NCBI GenBank assembly: GCA_905221605.1
Contig: CAJNDS010000224.1
Coordinates: 519,085-583,084 of the forward strand
Origin: Symbiodinium natans
Taxonomy: Eukaryota > Sar > Dinophyceae > Suessiales > Symbiodiniaceae
Direction of reading: 5' to 3'
DNA length: 64,000 bases
Made by a program: the position numbers and the translations under genes. The notes below the pieces were generated by a model that saw only the letters and a program-made list of their open reading frames with translations, searched no databases and was not told the DNA's origin. Position 1 is the stretch's first letter; each line of letters opens with the position of its first letter. This document shows, in pieces, positions 39,935 to 50,052 of this stretch.

Positions 39935-40483
39935 CATAGAGTTCTTCAGCTGTCTCTTTTTTCCCATTGCTTCACCACGTTTCCAAAGTCATCTGGCAAC
40001 TTTGCCGTGGGCCGTTGCATCTTCTCCTTAAACTCATCGAAGATCGCCCGCATGCGATCATTCTTCAAGTTTGTGGTGTCCAATGCGGACTCTCCTTGGA
40101 GGAGTACCCTGTACTCGTCCTCCAACAGACTCCAACATCGCTGACTCCTTTATCACCTTCCAGAGGCCCTCCTCCCCTAAGAGGAGGTACTTGGAGTCTT
40201 CGCACAGGATCAACTCGTCCTGGTCCTTTTGACCTTCTTCGCCCTTTGGCTCTTCGGGATCCTTCGGCTCCTTGGCCTTCGAGGGTTTTGGCTCTTCAGC
40301 CTCGTTGGACGAACTTGAGGAGTACTCATCTTCAGTCTTGCTCTCCTCTTCTTCACTTTCCTCTTGCGTCTCCTCTTCTTTCGGAGCATTCTTCATTCTT
40401 CTCTTCTTCTTCTTCTTCTTCTTCAGGAGCATTCTCCTCCTTTTCCTCTTCAGGAACATTCTTCTCTTCTCCTTCAGGAACAT
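39935..40483 (-). pseudogene. Acidic linker between pol and the gag-like frame
   Basis: After the Glu-rich end of pol the reading shifts into KEEETQEESEEEESKTEDEY and KYLLLGEEGLWKVIKESAML, then by another slip near 40140 into SLLEDEYRVLLQGESALDTT and FEEK-type helical sequence up to 39950. Together with the frames on both sides this suggests one continuous ancestral ORF from integrase to zinc knuckle. Confidence 0.45.
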
Positions 40484-43400
40484 TCTCCTGGAGCAAATTC
40501 TCCCTTCGGTTCATTGCTCCTTGCCTCATCTCTGCAAGCTCTTCAACTCGCTGTTCCATGACTTCGGAATGAGCCTCTTCAGCCATTCCTTCTCTTCTTC
40601 TTTTTCTTTCTACTCTCAACCGCTTGATCCGCAAAACGGCTGCGACGGGAATCAAGTAACAACACGCGCATCCTATCAACACGATCAAGACTCTCATGCA
40701 CAACGTTACTCCTTCGTCTTTTACATTTTCTTCTTCTTCGCCGAACTTCTTCGCTTCACCTAAGGCTACAAGAACAGCCATGGTGACGGCTTGAATGATC
40801 TTTGTCAACTTTTCTTCGCTCACTTTCCGGCCATTGCCGTTCATTCTTCTTACTTGGCCATTGCCTGCAACTTCTTCTTGATCAACAAACTCTCCTACAT
40901 ATCCAAGGCTTGCCATGTACTTCCTGATCTTGTCTTTGCTCAAGCTCTTTGTTCCCAGATCAGCTGGGTTGTCCTTTCCTTTGATCGCTTTGATGATCAA
41001 CCTCGGAATACTCTGGATCCATAACAGATCAACGTCGAGATGGCGTGCTTTCCCCAGACCTTTCCGCGCAATCAACTGCCTTGAACTACTTGAGTCTGAG
41101 TACATTAACATCTTCGGCTCCTTGCCAAGGATCCTTGCCAACACTGCCTTCAGGAAAACTCCTTCGGAAAGTATTGAGGTTGCGGCTATCGTTTCCGCTT
41201 CGCATGAGCTTAGAGCTATGCTTTTCTGCCGCTTGCTCTGAAAATGGATCAGATTTCCATTCAGCATAATTGCTCCACACGACACACTCTGTCTTGACTC
41301 TCTGTCGGCTGCCCAATCCGAATCCGTCACTATCTCCAACAGTGACTCTTGCTCGTAGACATTTCTCTCTACTTCTTCTTCTTTCATTTCATTTCTCTCT
41401 TCGATGAAACTTCTTCCTGGATAACTCTTCTTGTGTATCAGCGACACATCGGGTGTACCCTTCAGATACTTCGCAGCATGCCTTAGCAGTTCCATGTCTG
41501 CTTCAACAGGCGACGCTAGCTTCGTCGAAAGTTTCTTCAGCACATACATTAGATCGGGCCTCTCTGGTGCTAAGTACAACAGTATACCTACACCTTTCCT
41601 GTACGTGTGGTGATCTTCTTCAGACAATGGGTCCATTCCTCCTTTCTTAGCTTGCATTGCTCTTCCATTGTCTGCCGGGCATGGCAACTTCTTCGGATAC
41701 GACTGTTCCAACTCCAACGCTTCGATCAATCCTTCGATATACTTCGAGTTCATTGTTATCTCAACGTCTCCCTCGTTCACGGCGTTGAAACCTCTCTTCA
41801 GAAAACTCATTGAACCTTCATGTACACTCAATGGTCCTTCGACCTTGATCTTCAACTTCTTCTTCCTCAAAAACTCGATCAATTCCTGAAACTCTTCCTT
41901 CGTTGCGTACAGTTCCATGTCATCAACATGTGACAGCACCACCATTCCAGCTTTTCCTTTGTCTGGTCTCCTGTAGAACAAGGCTGGTAGTCCTTCGTCG
42001 GACTTAAGTCCGTACTCTTCGAGGTATCCTTTCAGCTTGTTGAACCACGCGCTTGATCCTATCCGTTGTCCTGGCAACGTGAATCCGAGTTCGTAGTACT
42101 TTCCGTCGACTTCGACGACTGTTGGTTCTTCTTGCTCTACCATTAAGTAGGCGTCTCCGACATCGATGCTTCCAAGGATGTGGTCGTTCGACGACACGAA
42201 CATTGCTGAGAGCAACTTCACTGTGCTCGCCACTCCCGTTGGAGAGAAGAGGCTTGCGATGTCCGTTGAACCTAACCACTTGAACTCTCGGGCCACAAGC
42301 CGGCCTCGTCGTTGCCATTCATTGTCTCGATGCCTCCAATCGTAGACAACTTTGGTTGAAAGGAACTTATACCTGTCCACATTCGTGCCTTCGGGCAACT
42401 CGTTCAGGACTTTCATTCCTGTCAGTCGGCTTAGCTCGTGCTCTCTTGACGCAACATCGACTTTTGCCAACTCACTCTCATCCAACTTCGGAGGTCCATC
42501 TTCGAACTTGTTCGACCACTTCGGCATACTTTCTTCGAACTCTTCATCTTCTCCAAGCTCTGAGCTCCTTTCTTCTTCAGGATCTTCAAGCTCGACTTCG
42601 AGTCCTTCAAGCTCATCCAACTCGACCTCTTCATCGTCATGATACTTCGGTAAGTCCTTCCTGAGGAATGATGCCACTTCCTGCACACTTCGTGTAGCGA
42701 TTATCCTTCTCACAGTTCCCGAGGGTTCTCCTCTCTGAATCTTCTCGGGTCGTTCTTCAACTTGTCCGCTTCCTTCGTCGACTCTTGGCCTTGTTGCTTC
42801 GGGCTCTTCTGTAGCTCCTCCTTCGAGTTCTCTCTTACTCGCGCCTTCTGGATCCTCTTCCTCGGCTTCACCAGAGGTCAAACTTGCTTCATCTCTTTTC
42901 CTTGCCGTTGCTCCTTTCCTACTGCTTGCTTCAGAACCTCTTTGGCCTTCGCCGGGATCTTCATCATCATCATCATCATCACTTGTTGGTGGATCAGACG
43001 CCATTGCGTCGCTTGGTCTTTCCGACGCTGTCGGGCTATACTGTGGAGTCTCTAACCCGACTGCTGGAGTTCTCGGGACTTGTACTGGCGGTCCTTCAAT
43101 TGGTGCCACTTCGATTCCACTCGATGGCGGTAGCCTCTTCGGTTGCTTCGACCGTCCTGTCAACTGCTCTTGGCTATAATTCCAAGGTGTCCCACATGCA
43201 TTCGCCAATGTCTCCACTTCGAACGTTGGCGAACATTGTCTCATTGTCCGACTTTTGATAATTCCACTCCTGGTGCTCACCAGATTCATGTTCGAAACCA
43301 TGTCCTTTCCAACGAAGATTCCTTTCTTCCATGGTTCACCTTTCTCCTTTGTCTTTGGTAGTGGTTTTGCCACAACCACACTGCCCCATGGTACCAAAAT

Positions 43401-43862
43401 TCCTTTGTACTCACGGTCAAATACCAACTCGAACGGGGTCTTACCCTGTTGTACAACAAACCTGTTCAGCAGGAATGCTGCGTGTCTTGGTGCCCATGGA
43501 TAAAGCGTACTCTCGCTTGTGATCTTTACCTTCGCTTCTTTTTCAACTCCATACACCAAAGTCTTCGATAGGTTCCTCACTGTTTGTACCCATCTTTCAA
43601 CTTGTGCTCCTTGGTGTGTGTCTGGTGCCACATCTTGAATCTCCGTCTCGAGCTTCTGCATTTTCCTTATCGCCTGTACCTTCTTTCTCAACGAAATCAT
43701 CGCTGGTTCGGTATCCGTTCTCAGGATCACTTTCGGCTGCATTAGCATCAGTACTCTGCAGACTTCTTCTACCAGATAGCTTGTCACTTCCTTGGGAATT
43801 GCGTGGACAAACTTTGTGTCTTGGTCCACCGTGATCAGGCTTATGCATAATGCATCTTTCAC
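40353..43862 (-). CDS. Ty1/copia-like Pol (integrase core, RT, RNase H, membrane tail)
   Basis: Large frame whose first codon here is GTG; it really continues from the 43.9-44.1-kb frame. Integrase: second Asp in LRTDTEPAM (about residue 50) and Glu in HQGAQVERWVQ (about 89). A long acidic/Pro spacer is followed by the RT: STKVVYDWRHRDNEWQRRGR, ASLFSPTGVASTVKLL, LGSIDVGDAYLM, and catalytic LSHVDDMELY (near 41915-41930). RNase H: VTDSDWAADRESRQSVSCG, SIALSSCEAETIAA, HLDVDLLWIQ. The order integrase-RT-RNase H is that of Ty1/copia. Beyond RNase H a ~150-residue extension has a transmembrane segment (VLIVLIGCACCYLIPVAAVL), a basic stop-transfer sequence and a Glu-rich tail, which is unusual for copia elements. 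RT and RNase H catalytic residues are present. Confidence 0.85.
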   Translation of the reverse strand: MKDALCISLITVDQDTKFVHAIPKEVTSYLVEEVCRVLMLMQPKVILRTDTEPAMISLRKKVQAIRKMQKLETEIQDVAPDTHQGAQVERWVQTVRNLSKTLVYGVEKEAKVKITSESTLYPWAPRHAAFLLNRFVVQQGKTPFELVFDREYKGILVPWGSVVVAKPLPKTKEKGEPWKKGIFVGKDMVSNMNLVSTRSGIIKSRTMRQCSPTFEVETLANACGTPWNYSQEQLTGRSKQPKRLPPSSGIEVAPIEGPPVQVPRTPAVGLETPQYSPTASERPSDAMASDPPTSDDDDDDEDPGEGQRGSEASSRKGATARKRDEASLTSGEAEEEDPEGASKRELEGGATEEPEATRPRVDEGSGQVEERPEKIQRGEPSGTVRRIIATRSVQEVASFLRKDLPKYHDDEEVELDELEGLEVELEDPEEERSSELGEDEEFEESMPKWSNKFEDGPPKLDESELAKVDVASREHELSRLTGMKVLNELPEGTNVDRYKFLSTKVVYDWRHRDNEWQRRGRLVAREFKWLGSTDIASLFSPTGVASTVKLLSAMFVSSNDHILGSIDVGDAYLMVEQEEPTVVEVDGKYYELGFTLPGQRIGSSAWFNKLKGYLEEYGLKSDEGLPALFYRRPDKGKAGMVVLSHVDDMELYATKEEFQELIEFLRKKKLKIKVEGPLSVHEGSMSFLKRGFNAVNEGDVEITMNSKYIEGLIEALELEQSYPKKLPCPADNGRAMQAKKGGMDPLSEEDHHTYRKGVGILLYLAPERPDLMYVLKKLSTKLASPVEADMELLRHAAKYLKGTPDVSLIHKKSYPGRSFIEERNEMKEEEVERNVYEQESLLEIVTDSDWAADRESRQSVSCGAIMLNGNLIHFQSKRQKSIALSSCEAETIAATSILSEGVFLKAVLARILGKEPKMLMYSDSSSSRQLIARKGLGKARHLDVDLLWIQSIPRLIIKAIKGKDNPADLGTKSLSKDKIRKYMASLGYVGEFVDQEEVAGNGQVRRMNGNGRKVSEEKLTKIIQAVTMAVLVALGEAKKFGEEEENVKDEGVTLCMRVLIVLIGCACCYLIPVAAVLRIKRLRVERKRRREGMAEEAHSEVMEQRVEELAEMRQGAMNRRENLLQENVPEGEEKNVPEEEKEENAPEEEEEEEEKNEECSERRGDARGK

Positions 43863-44094
43863 ATCTTTTGCATTCTTCTTCGTTCCTTGTTCCTGTGAAC
43901 TTGAAATCCATGCTTACCAACGATGCTTCATTCTCCTTCTCTGTCGTCTTGAAGTCATCTTCTCTACTTCTTGTTGCCGAACAGGAACAACTCTCACACC
44001 AGTCCGCCTTCGGTAGGTGTGTCAACTCGTGTTTCTTGCCCCAATCTGTGTGGCAATTTCTGTGGCCGCCCCATGTTGAACCGTCCGCGTCCAC
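43863..44094 (-). pseudogene. Integrase N-terminal zinc finger and first catalytic Asp
   Basis: Frame with HELTHLPKADWCESC (the HHCC zinc-binding region; the last His and two Cys visible) and SLVSMDFKFTG, holding the first Asp of the DDE triad. It slips by one base at a GAA run near 43880 to join the pol frame. No protease or gag was found further upstream. Confidence 0.65.
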
Positions 44095-45019
44095 ATCAAG
44101 ACCACTTCTGCCAAGGCTGTCACGCCCAACGTCGTCTGCAACTGTTCAGCTGCCTGCTTTCCGCCCTCACCATCAACACGATCCGACTCCGAGGAAGGCA
44201 ATGCAGGCGACGGCCGGAAGAAAAGCAACAGGCGCGATTCCAAAGGCAGCGGACAGCAGAACATGACTGCGTTAAGCTCATGTGGTTCGAGCAGGAACAG
44301 AACAAGCTTGGTTCATCTGTAGATCTGGAGCGCTGCGAACACTAGGGAGCTCAACGTGGAAACCCGCTGTCTTGAGGGTAGCCAGCAGGGCAGGCGGAGT
44401 CGAGCATTGCGCCAGCAGCTTCCAGCACAGCATTATCGTGGCTGTTCAGGCGTGAACACTAACTCGCAAACATAATGTTTTTGCGACAGAAAAACTGCAC
44501 ATGCCCAAATGTAATAAGTATTTGCAGACAGCTGGCTGAGCTGCAATGCAGACTCTAGACACGGGTTTTTGCGTGAACGCGCGAAGAGCACCAGCTAGCA
44601 AGTACACCCAAACAAACTATGCGCTGCGGACTTGAAGTCTTAGGCTTAGCTCGTTAAAAACCCAAGATGCCAAACAAGGCACCAAGGATACAACCAAGCC
44701 AACTCACACAAGTCCAAACCAAGCAAGCAAGCTCAGACACTCGGACAACACTTCTGTTTTGGCTTGCAGCACTCACACCAGTGCTCGTCACTTGAGCCAA
44801 AGTGGAAAACGTATCACAGCTCTCCAACTTGACAGCTCGGCTTAAAAGACCTCCAAAACTACCCTCAAGTCACGAAACTCGACGAGAGTGGTTCCCTACG
44901 AGGCAAAACGTTCTTGCACCACTAATCGTACTCAGGCTACTGGGAAAACTTCAAAAGCTGAGCAGACTCCAAGCTATGCACACAAAACTGCAAACTGCAA
45001 AACTCACCGTGTCGCACCC
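44095..45019. other. No gene recognised
   Basis: Short frames only. It contains one copy of a 34-nt direct repeat (44663-44696) whose partner lies at 49014-49047. Confidence 0.4.
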
Positions 45020-45457
45020 TCACAGGATGACGCACAGTTCTCGAACTTCTACACCCCCCCTCGACACGGTGGGTGTCGGCTGGTCCACGCGCAAGTATTG
45101 CAGACAAAGCTCACAAGCAACTCGACGCTGCAGATTGCCTGGGTGGGTATTGCGCAGGGCGGGGCAATCGCTGCGAACATGAAAAGCGTATCCATGCCGC
45201 GTAGTGATAATTGCTCTCCGACTTTGTTCCACCGGAAGAAAGGTAAGAAGCTCACTCAAAGATAGAATATGGCTGTGACGCTGTCGGTATTGCTGCACAA
45301 AGATTCCAGCGAGGAAGCTGCCAAGCATCGCCAAGGAAAACATCGCAAGGAAGGCGATCAAACTGACTTCCACCTGTTGCTGAGGAACCCATCGCATCCA
45401 GAGCTCTCGAACCCAAGTGCGCCTCACAGCGTTCTCAACCTCAACCATATCAGCCAT
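45020..45457 (-). CDS. Post-pol membrane protein frame
   Basis: 145-codon frame (MADMVEVENAVRRTWVRELW) with a strong transmembrane segment (VSLIAFLAMFSLAMLGSFLAG) and a C-terminal CPALRNTHPGNLQRRVACELC region (Cys-x~14-Cys-x2-Cys-like). It lies 3' of the RNase H and may be an accessory ORF of the element. The membrane segment parallels the one found after RNase H in the 40-44-kb element. Confidence 0.5.
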   Translation of the reverse strand: MADMVEVENAVRRTWVRELWMRWVPQQQVEVSLIAFLAMFSLAMLGSFLAGIFVQQYRQRHSHILSLSELLTFLPVEQSRRAIITTRHGYAFHVRSDCPALRNTHPGNLQRRVACELCLQYLRVDQPTPTVSRGGVEVRELCVIL

Positions 45458-45530
45458 GGCACGTCCTATGCTCTATACACCGTACCTAAGGCAAAGTAAA
45501 AGAGGAAAATTTTGAGCAAATCTCGCGGTG

Positions 45531-45869
45531 TCATGCGTTTAACGCGTGCAAGAAAGCGTTCGTCAACTTCTCCGGGTAGTGTTGGGTATTCTTGAGATCG
45601 AAGTTGGCGGAATGTGGATGACCATCACCTGGGCACCGAAAGACCGACAAGCTGCGAGCAACCGACTCCATCGTCGTGATGACACGCCAACGTTTGTAGA
45701 TCAACCCGCCATCTCGACCACGCATGCCAAGCGAGCAACCGTCAACCAACACATCGTGCAACATGCACGGTCGCGACTGCAGAAAACGGATAGTCTGGTT
45801 CCACGACCAGTAAGCACAGGCTCGGGGCCACTCGATCGACCAAGCATGGACGTAGTCACACAGCGACAT
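45531..45869 (-). CDS. Unassigned frame between RNase H and the membrane ORF
   Basis: 112 codons (SIEWPRACAYWSWNQTIRFL) without a recognised domain. It overlaps a similar-sized plus-strand frame, so coding status is doubtful. Confidence 0.25.
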   Translation of the reverse strand: MSLCDYVHAWSIEWPRACAYWSWNQTIRFLQSRPCMLHDVLVDGCSLGMRGRDGGLIYKRWRVITTMESVARSLSVFRCPGDGHPHSANFDLKNTQHYPEKLTNAFLHALNA

Positions 45870-45899
45870 AAAAGCCTTCCACAGCTTCCTGTGTAGCGA

Positions 45900-47987
45900 T
45901 CAGTGCCGTGCCAAGCGACCGCGTCTGTAGGCGGGATCACGTGCATGTAGATGCTGGTACAGACATCCACCGGTGCACGGAGTACTGGCCCACAAGTAGA
46001 CGAAACCCCCCCTGCGAATGTGGAGAGTGCAGATCTGTTGAAGCTGCGCTGTAGTGGCCGGGTCTCCGCCGTCATCTGCCTCACTGACAGTCAACACACC
46101 AACCCAGGAGCACGCTCGCGAAGCAGCCAACATGCTCGACATGGGAGGCGCACAGAACTCAACCACCAACCACTTGGCAAACTCCATCAAACGATACCGA
46201 TCTGCAAGAGATACATGATCCTTGCCAGCCACAGCAGCACCAAGCAAGCCAACGAAACACGCCAACTCACCAACGCAAGCTGCAACAGTGACTTCGGACA
46301 AACCAAGGCTCAACATGTGCTTCAACGTAGTCCGGGCATCTAACGATTTTGTGAAGAGGTCGGCGACGTTGGAGGCTCCTCGCACTCCGAAGATGAAGAG
46401 AAGTCGCTGTCGGAGCTGATCTTGTATAAAGCATGCTCTCAGATCTATATGTCTGACACGCCTCAAGCCGTCAGCCCTGCTGATGGCAATGGCGGCCTCG
46501 GAGTCGCAAAAGAGGTGCGGTGCGCACAACTCCTCCCATCCAAACACGTGGGAAATTGCCCTTCGGATTGAAAGTGATTCCTTTGCTCCCTCAACCAATC
46601 CGTACAACTCCGACTCTGCTGAGCTGAGAGCGACAGCTTGTTGAAGCCGTGACCACGCTTTCAAGCAGAAACCACCAAGCATGATGCAACCACCGCTCAC
46701 ACTCTTGCGATCAACGCTCCTCTCACTGCCCCATGACGCATCCACGTAGCAATCCAACCGAAGGCTCCGTTCATCAACTGGATGGACGATTTGTCGAAAA
46801 TCCTGAACATGCCGAAGATACCGTAATACCATCCGCATCGCACGTTCATGCTTCTCACGTGGACTGGCCTGGCCTCGAGCTAGCATGGAAACATAATATG
46901 CTAGATCCACGCGCGTCATGGCCAACCATGAAAGGCGTCCCAGCGTAGAGCGATATCGAGCAGCAGCTTCTGAGCTCAACTCCCGCTCCAAGACTTCTTC
47001 TTCTCTGTCGTAAAGTTCTCGAAGATTCGGCGGCGTCGGGCAAGACTTCGGACTCTTCCCAAGTCCAAAACCCTCATAGATCTCCTGGTAGTACTCGCCT
47101 GCCATGCCAATCACCAAAGAGTCCTCGCCCTTCTTCCTGGTGATTTGACGACCAAGAAACGTGATTTGCTGATCACGATCCAAGTCAGCGGTCACCTTGA
47201 TCTTCACCGCGCTCTGAAGCTTCTCCACCACGTAGTAGATGGCCTCGTCGCTGTCGCCGCTGATGAGGAGATCGTCTACGTAGCACAACACTGCCACCCC
47301 GAGAACCACACCTGAGAAGAGGCATGGCTCCGTCTCACATGGAGTGAGGTCGCAGAGGCGCTTGAGGAGCTTTGCGAGATGACGAGCCCAGGTCTGGGCC
47401 GCGGCTCTCAACCCATAAAGAGCCTTGCGAAGTCGCATGAACCCAAGCCTTCCATTGAGACCGGTAACTCCAGCAGGGAGCCGCACCACTACCGTGCCGT
47501 CTTCTTCTTCTAACTCTGCGAACAAGAACGCCGTACTGACGTCGAAGCCTACGACGTTCTGCCTCTTCGAGCCGGCATAAAAGAGGAAGGTCCTCAATGC
47601 CTCGGCTGAGCTGGTCGCCGCAGAAATGCCAAGCTGAGCAGCCGTTGCTCCCTGGGCGAAATCACGCGCAACAACCCGACAACGAACCAGTGGTCTTTCT
47701 TTGCCGTCAACCCGCTCCAGCTTTGCATTTGACACCCATCTTGTGGATATCACTTTCTGCTTCGGATCCACATGCCAAATCACATCACCGACTGCAAGGG
47801 ACTCAAGCGCACTCAACTCACGCAACATGCCTTCGTAGGTCAGACCAAGATCCAATGCATGTCCGGTGACATCATCCTTGGAAGATGAGGGCATTTCAAC
47901 CACAAGAGTCTCACCACCAAGCTTCACAGTCTGCCCTCCGGTGCTGGGATTTGCAACGGCGGCAAAACCCAACGACTCACGAAACAA
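45900..47987 (-). CDS. Ty1/copia reverse transcriptase-RNase H
   Basis: 695-codon frame that begins at TTG and is therefore the remainder of a larger polyprotein. RT motifs: VISTRWVSNAKLERVDGKER, VGFDVSTAFLFAELEEE, LRKALYGLRAAAQTWARHL and catalytic LCYVDDLLISG (near 47270-47285). RNase H: LDCYVDASWGSERSVDRKSV, QAVALSSAESELYGLVEGAK, HLFCDSEAAIAIS, RHIDLRACFIQDQ, and NVADLFTKSLD. All are standard copia signatures with catalytic residues intact. A ~150-residue C-terminal extension has hydrophobic stretches. No integrase precedes it in this frame. Confidence 0.88.
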   Translation of the reverse strand: MFRESLGFAAVANPSTGGQTVKLGGETLVVEMPSSSKDDVTGHALDLGLTYEGMLRELSALESLAVGDVIWHVDPKQKVISTRWVSNAKLERVDGKERPLVRCRVVARDFAQGATAAQLGISAATSSAEALRTFLFYAGSKRQNVVGFDVSTAFLFAELEEEDGTVVVRLPAGVTGLNGRLGFMRLRKALYGLRAAAQTWARHLAKLLKRLCDLTPCETEPCLFSGVVLGVAVLCYVDDLLISGDSDEAIYYVVEKLQSAVKIKVTADLDRDQQITFLGRQITRKKGEDSLVIGMAGEYYQEIYEGFGLGKSPKSCPTPPNLRELYDREEEVLERELSSEAAARYRSTLGRLSWLAMTRVDLAYYVSMLARGQASPREKHERAMRMVLRYLRHVQDFRQIVHPVDERSLRLDCYVDASWGSERSVDRKSVSGGCIMLGGFCLKAWSRLQQAVALSSAESELYGLVEGAKESLSIRRAISHVFGWEELCAPHLFCDSEAAIAISRADGLRRVRHIDLRACFIQDQLRQRLLFIFGVRGASNVADLFTKSLDARTTLKHMLSLGLSEVTVAACVGELACFVGLLGAAVAGKDHVSLADRYRLMEFAKWLVVEFCAPPMSSMLAASRACSWVGVLTVSEADDGGDPATTAQLQQICTLHIRRGGFVYLWASTPCTGGCLYQHLHARDPAYRRGRLARH

Positions 47988-48840
47988 GCGTTGACCATGG
48001 CATCGGACTCTGGTTCTGGCACCCGATCCAGGCTTTCTGGCTCAACTTCCATGAAGTCAGCCTCTTCTGAAGCTGCAGGTTCGACTCCAACAGAGTCTCC
48101 GGGACGGAGCTCACCCTCAAGCACCCCTTCAGGCAGGAAGGACTCACCAAGGCCTCGGCATCTTCTTCACTTTCGGCTTCTTTGGCATGCTGAGGAACTT
48201 TGGCGGGTCCTGAGGTCTCGATCTTGCCCGGCTTCAACACCACCTGGGACTCGGCATCGCGGATGTAGCTGTGGCCAACCGGGTGCTCTTCTCGAAGTCC
48301 TTTTCTCCCACCGAGATTGAGGCCGCTTGAGTCGCAACGACTCTTCGGACCAGCTTCCCTTTGTCCTTCCCTTCCATGCGCCATTCCACTTCGCTTTCGC
48401 TGGAGGAGGCCATCTTCTCGGGCTGCGGAAGGCCTCGTACACGAGGGGTCTGCAATCTGCTGCGCTGCGCTCTGTTCTTGAGACACTAAACAGGCCCGTG
48501 CCACCGTATGACTCTGCAACCAGCAACAGTTGTTGGACCACACAGCCTTAAATTTAAAACCACCAGCTTGCACGTGGAGATGGGGGGCAAAAGAGACTGT
48601 CCAATTCCTATTCAGGAGTCGTCCTAGGCTCAGGAGATTAAATCGCACAGGTGCAACCAGGGCTTCAAAGTCAACAACGATAGGACTGGATCTCTCAACG
48701 GCAAAGCAACCGCGAACCACAGCACTCTTCTGAACCCCTATGGAAGCACCCGTGGCAGTCACACAGTCTCCACCAACATGCTGACTTGGTAAGGATCTTG
48801 ATGTTTGCGTCGTAGAACTTGATCGCAGTCTCAAGCTCAT
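47977..48840 (-). pseudogene. Protease-end/linker region of the copia polyprotein
   Basis: Frame containing PVRFNLLSLGRLLNRNWTV, the typical segment after a copia aspartic protease (N-L-L-S-x-x-x-L), then charged linker sequence with several frame changes leading to RT. The integrase region expected between them is missing, so an internal deletion is inferred. The protease active-site triplet is not visible. Confidence 0.45.
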
Positions 48841-49047
48841 TCATAGAGTCAATCTTCGCATGCACCACAAGATGTACCTCTTCACATCCGCATCAAGACC
48901 CTTCAACACACACCCGACAAGTTCAACATCGGGCTGAAAGCAACTCCACTGCCAACAACGGGGTTCCTTGGTGGTTCTGACAAGGTCTGGACTCCCGGTC
49001 TCTCATGGTGGCTCAAGATGCCAAACAAGGCACCAAGGATACAACCA

Positions 49048-50040
49048 GCTTGCGCAGTGCGGCCTCCTTCGCCTGCTGTCCTGCTTGCTGCCACCGCACA
49101 CTCTCCTTTGCACGTGACCTTCCGCTGCAATAATTCAGCCGCAGATGCTGCTACTTGGAGCCTCTCTCTCGCGCAGAGCCTCAGTACGGGGCGTTACTGG
49201 CTTGCTCGAGGATAGAAGCCTCGACCTAAGAGATGTTGAGATACCAACCCCCTGCCTCCACGAAGGATCGTCCTTTGGAAGTGTTCCGCAGCGTGCAGGT
49301 TGAGCTTGCAAAGTATGGTCGACTTGTTGCTGCGTTTCCAGACCTTGCGTTGAGTGAAGCGGATCAGAGCACAGTGCATCCCACAGGAAGCCCGGTGGTT
49401 GGTTTTCCGACTGCTCTTCCATACCGGCAATGGCTTCACCCATGTCGCTACCAGGTTTGGTGCCACCACCGCCTGCAGCAGTGGACCTCGTTGGCGCTTG
49501 CATCAGGATCTGTGTTTAGACGTCCGCCTGGACCACAGCAGAATGCCCTTTCAGCCTGGGCCAGGCTAATCATTGTGCATAGCCAGGAAGATTTTCCAAC
49601 TTACCTCATGAAAGCACATTTGGAGCAGCATCTTTTGCTTGCATGGCGTTTCACTGCCGACAAAAGTCAATTTGCTTTTGCAGGCGATGTCCGATGCTGT
49701 CCCCAATGATAATGCCGTCATTCTGGAGTGGGTAGCGTGTTTCCTCGATGAACGTATTGCTACCGACATTATCGAGCATTTAGATGATGAGACCATGCAT
49801 CTGCTTGAGGACAATCGGCATTCGGACAGCGACATCTAATGCTGACCTTGTGCGAATACGGAACAAACGGCGGCCTAGTACATCTCGTTATCCATGGTCA
49901 TGCGGCATCCCTGAAATGTCATGCTGTTGTCTTGACCGATTTGGACAGTTGTAGCCATTGATCATGTTTTTACTGCTGATGTAGTCCAACTGAAGGGAGC
50001 TGAGTCAGGGGAAGTTGGGAGCAAGCTTGTTGTTGTGTGA
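49048..50040. other. No confident gene
   Basis: Overlapping frames on both strands (49135-49503 minus, 49233-49709 plus), neither with a domain. Possibly the 5' part or leader of the 50-61-kb unit. Confidence 0.35.
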
Positions 50041-50052
50041 CATTCTTTGCGC

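Larger units (their letters stand above)
38698..44094 (-). mobile_element. Ty1/copia-like retrotransposon with 3' gag-like frame
   Basis: Minus-strand element: integrase zinc finger and core, reverse transcriptase, RNase H, a membrane and acidic extension, then a coiled-coil, zinc-knuckle frame. Pol is largely open (1,169 codons) with frameshifts at both ends. LTRs were not identified. In normal copia order gag precedes pol, so either this lineage has a relocated gag or the frame belongs to an adjacent element copy. Confidence 0.7.
44663..49047 (-). mobile_element. Second Ty1/copia relic, bounded by a 34-nt direct repeat
   Basis: A perfect 34-nt repeat beginning CAAGATGCCAAACAAGG occurs at 44663-44696 and 49014-49047, bracketing a minus-strand copia RT/RNase H polyprotein and its flanking frames. 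The repeat may be an LTR remnant or a recombination scar. Integrase is absent between the protease-like region and RT. Confidence 0.5.

Noticed and set aside
38736-40572. Plus-strand Ser/Phe/Leu-rich ORFs at 38.6-40.6 kb
   Set aside because: Antisense of the Lys/Glu-rich minus-strand coding sequence.
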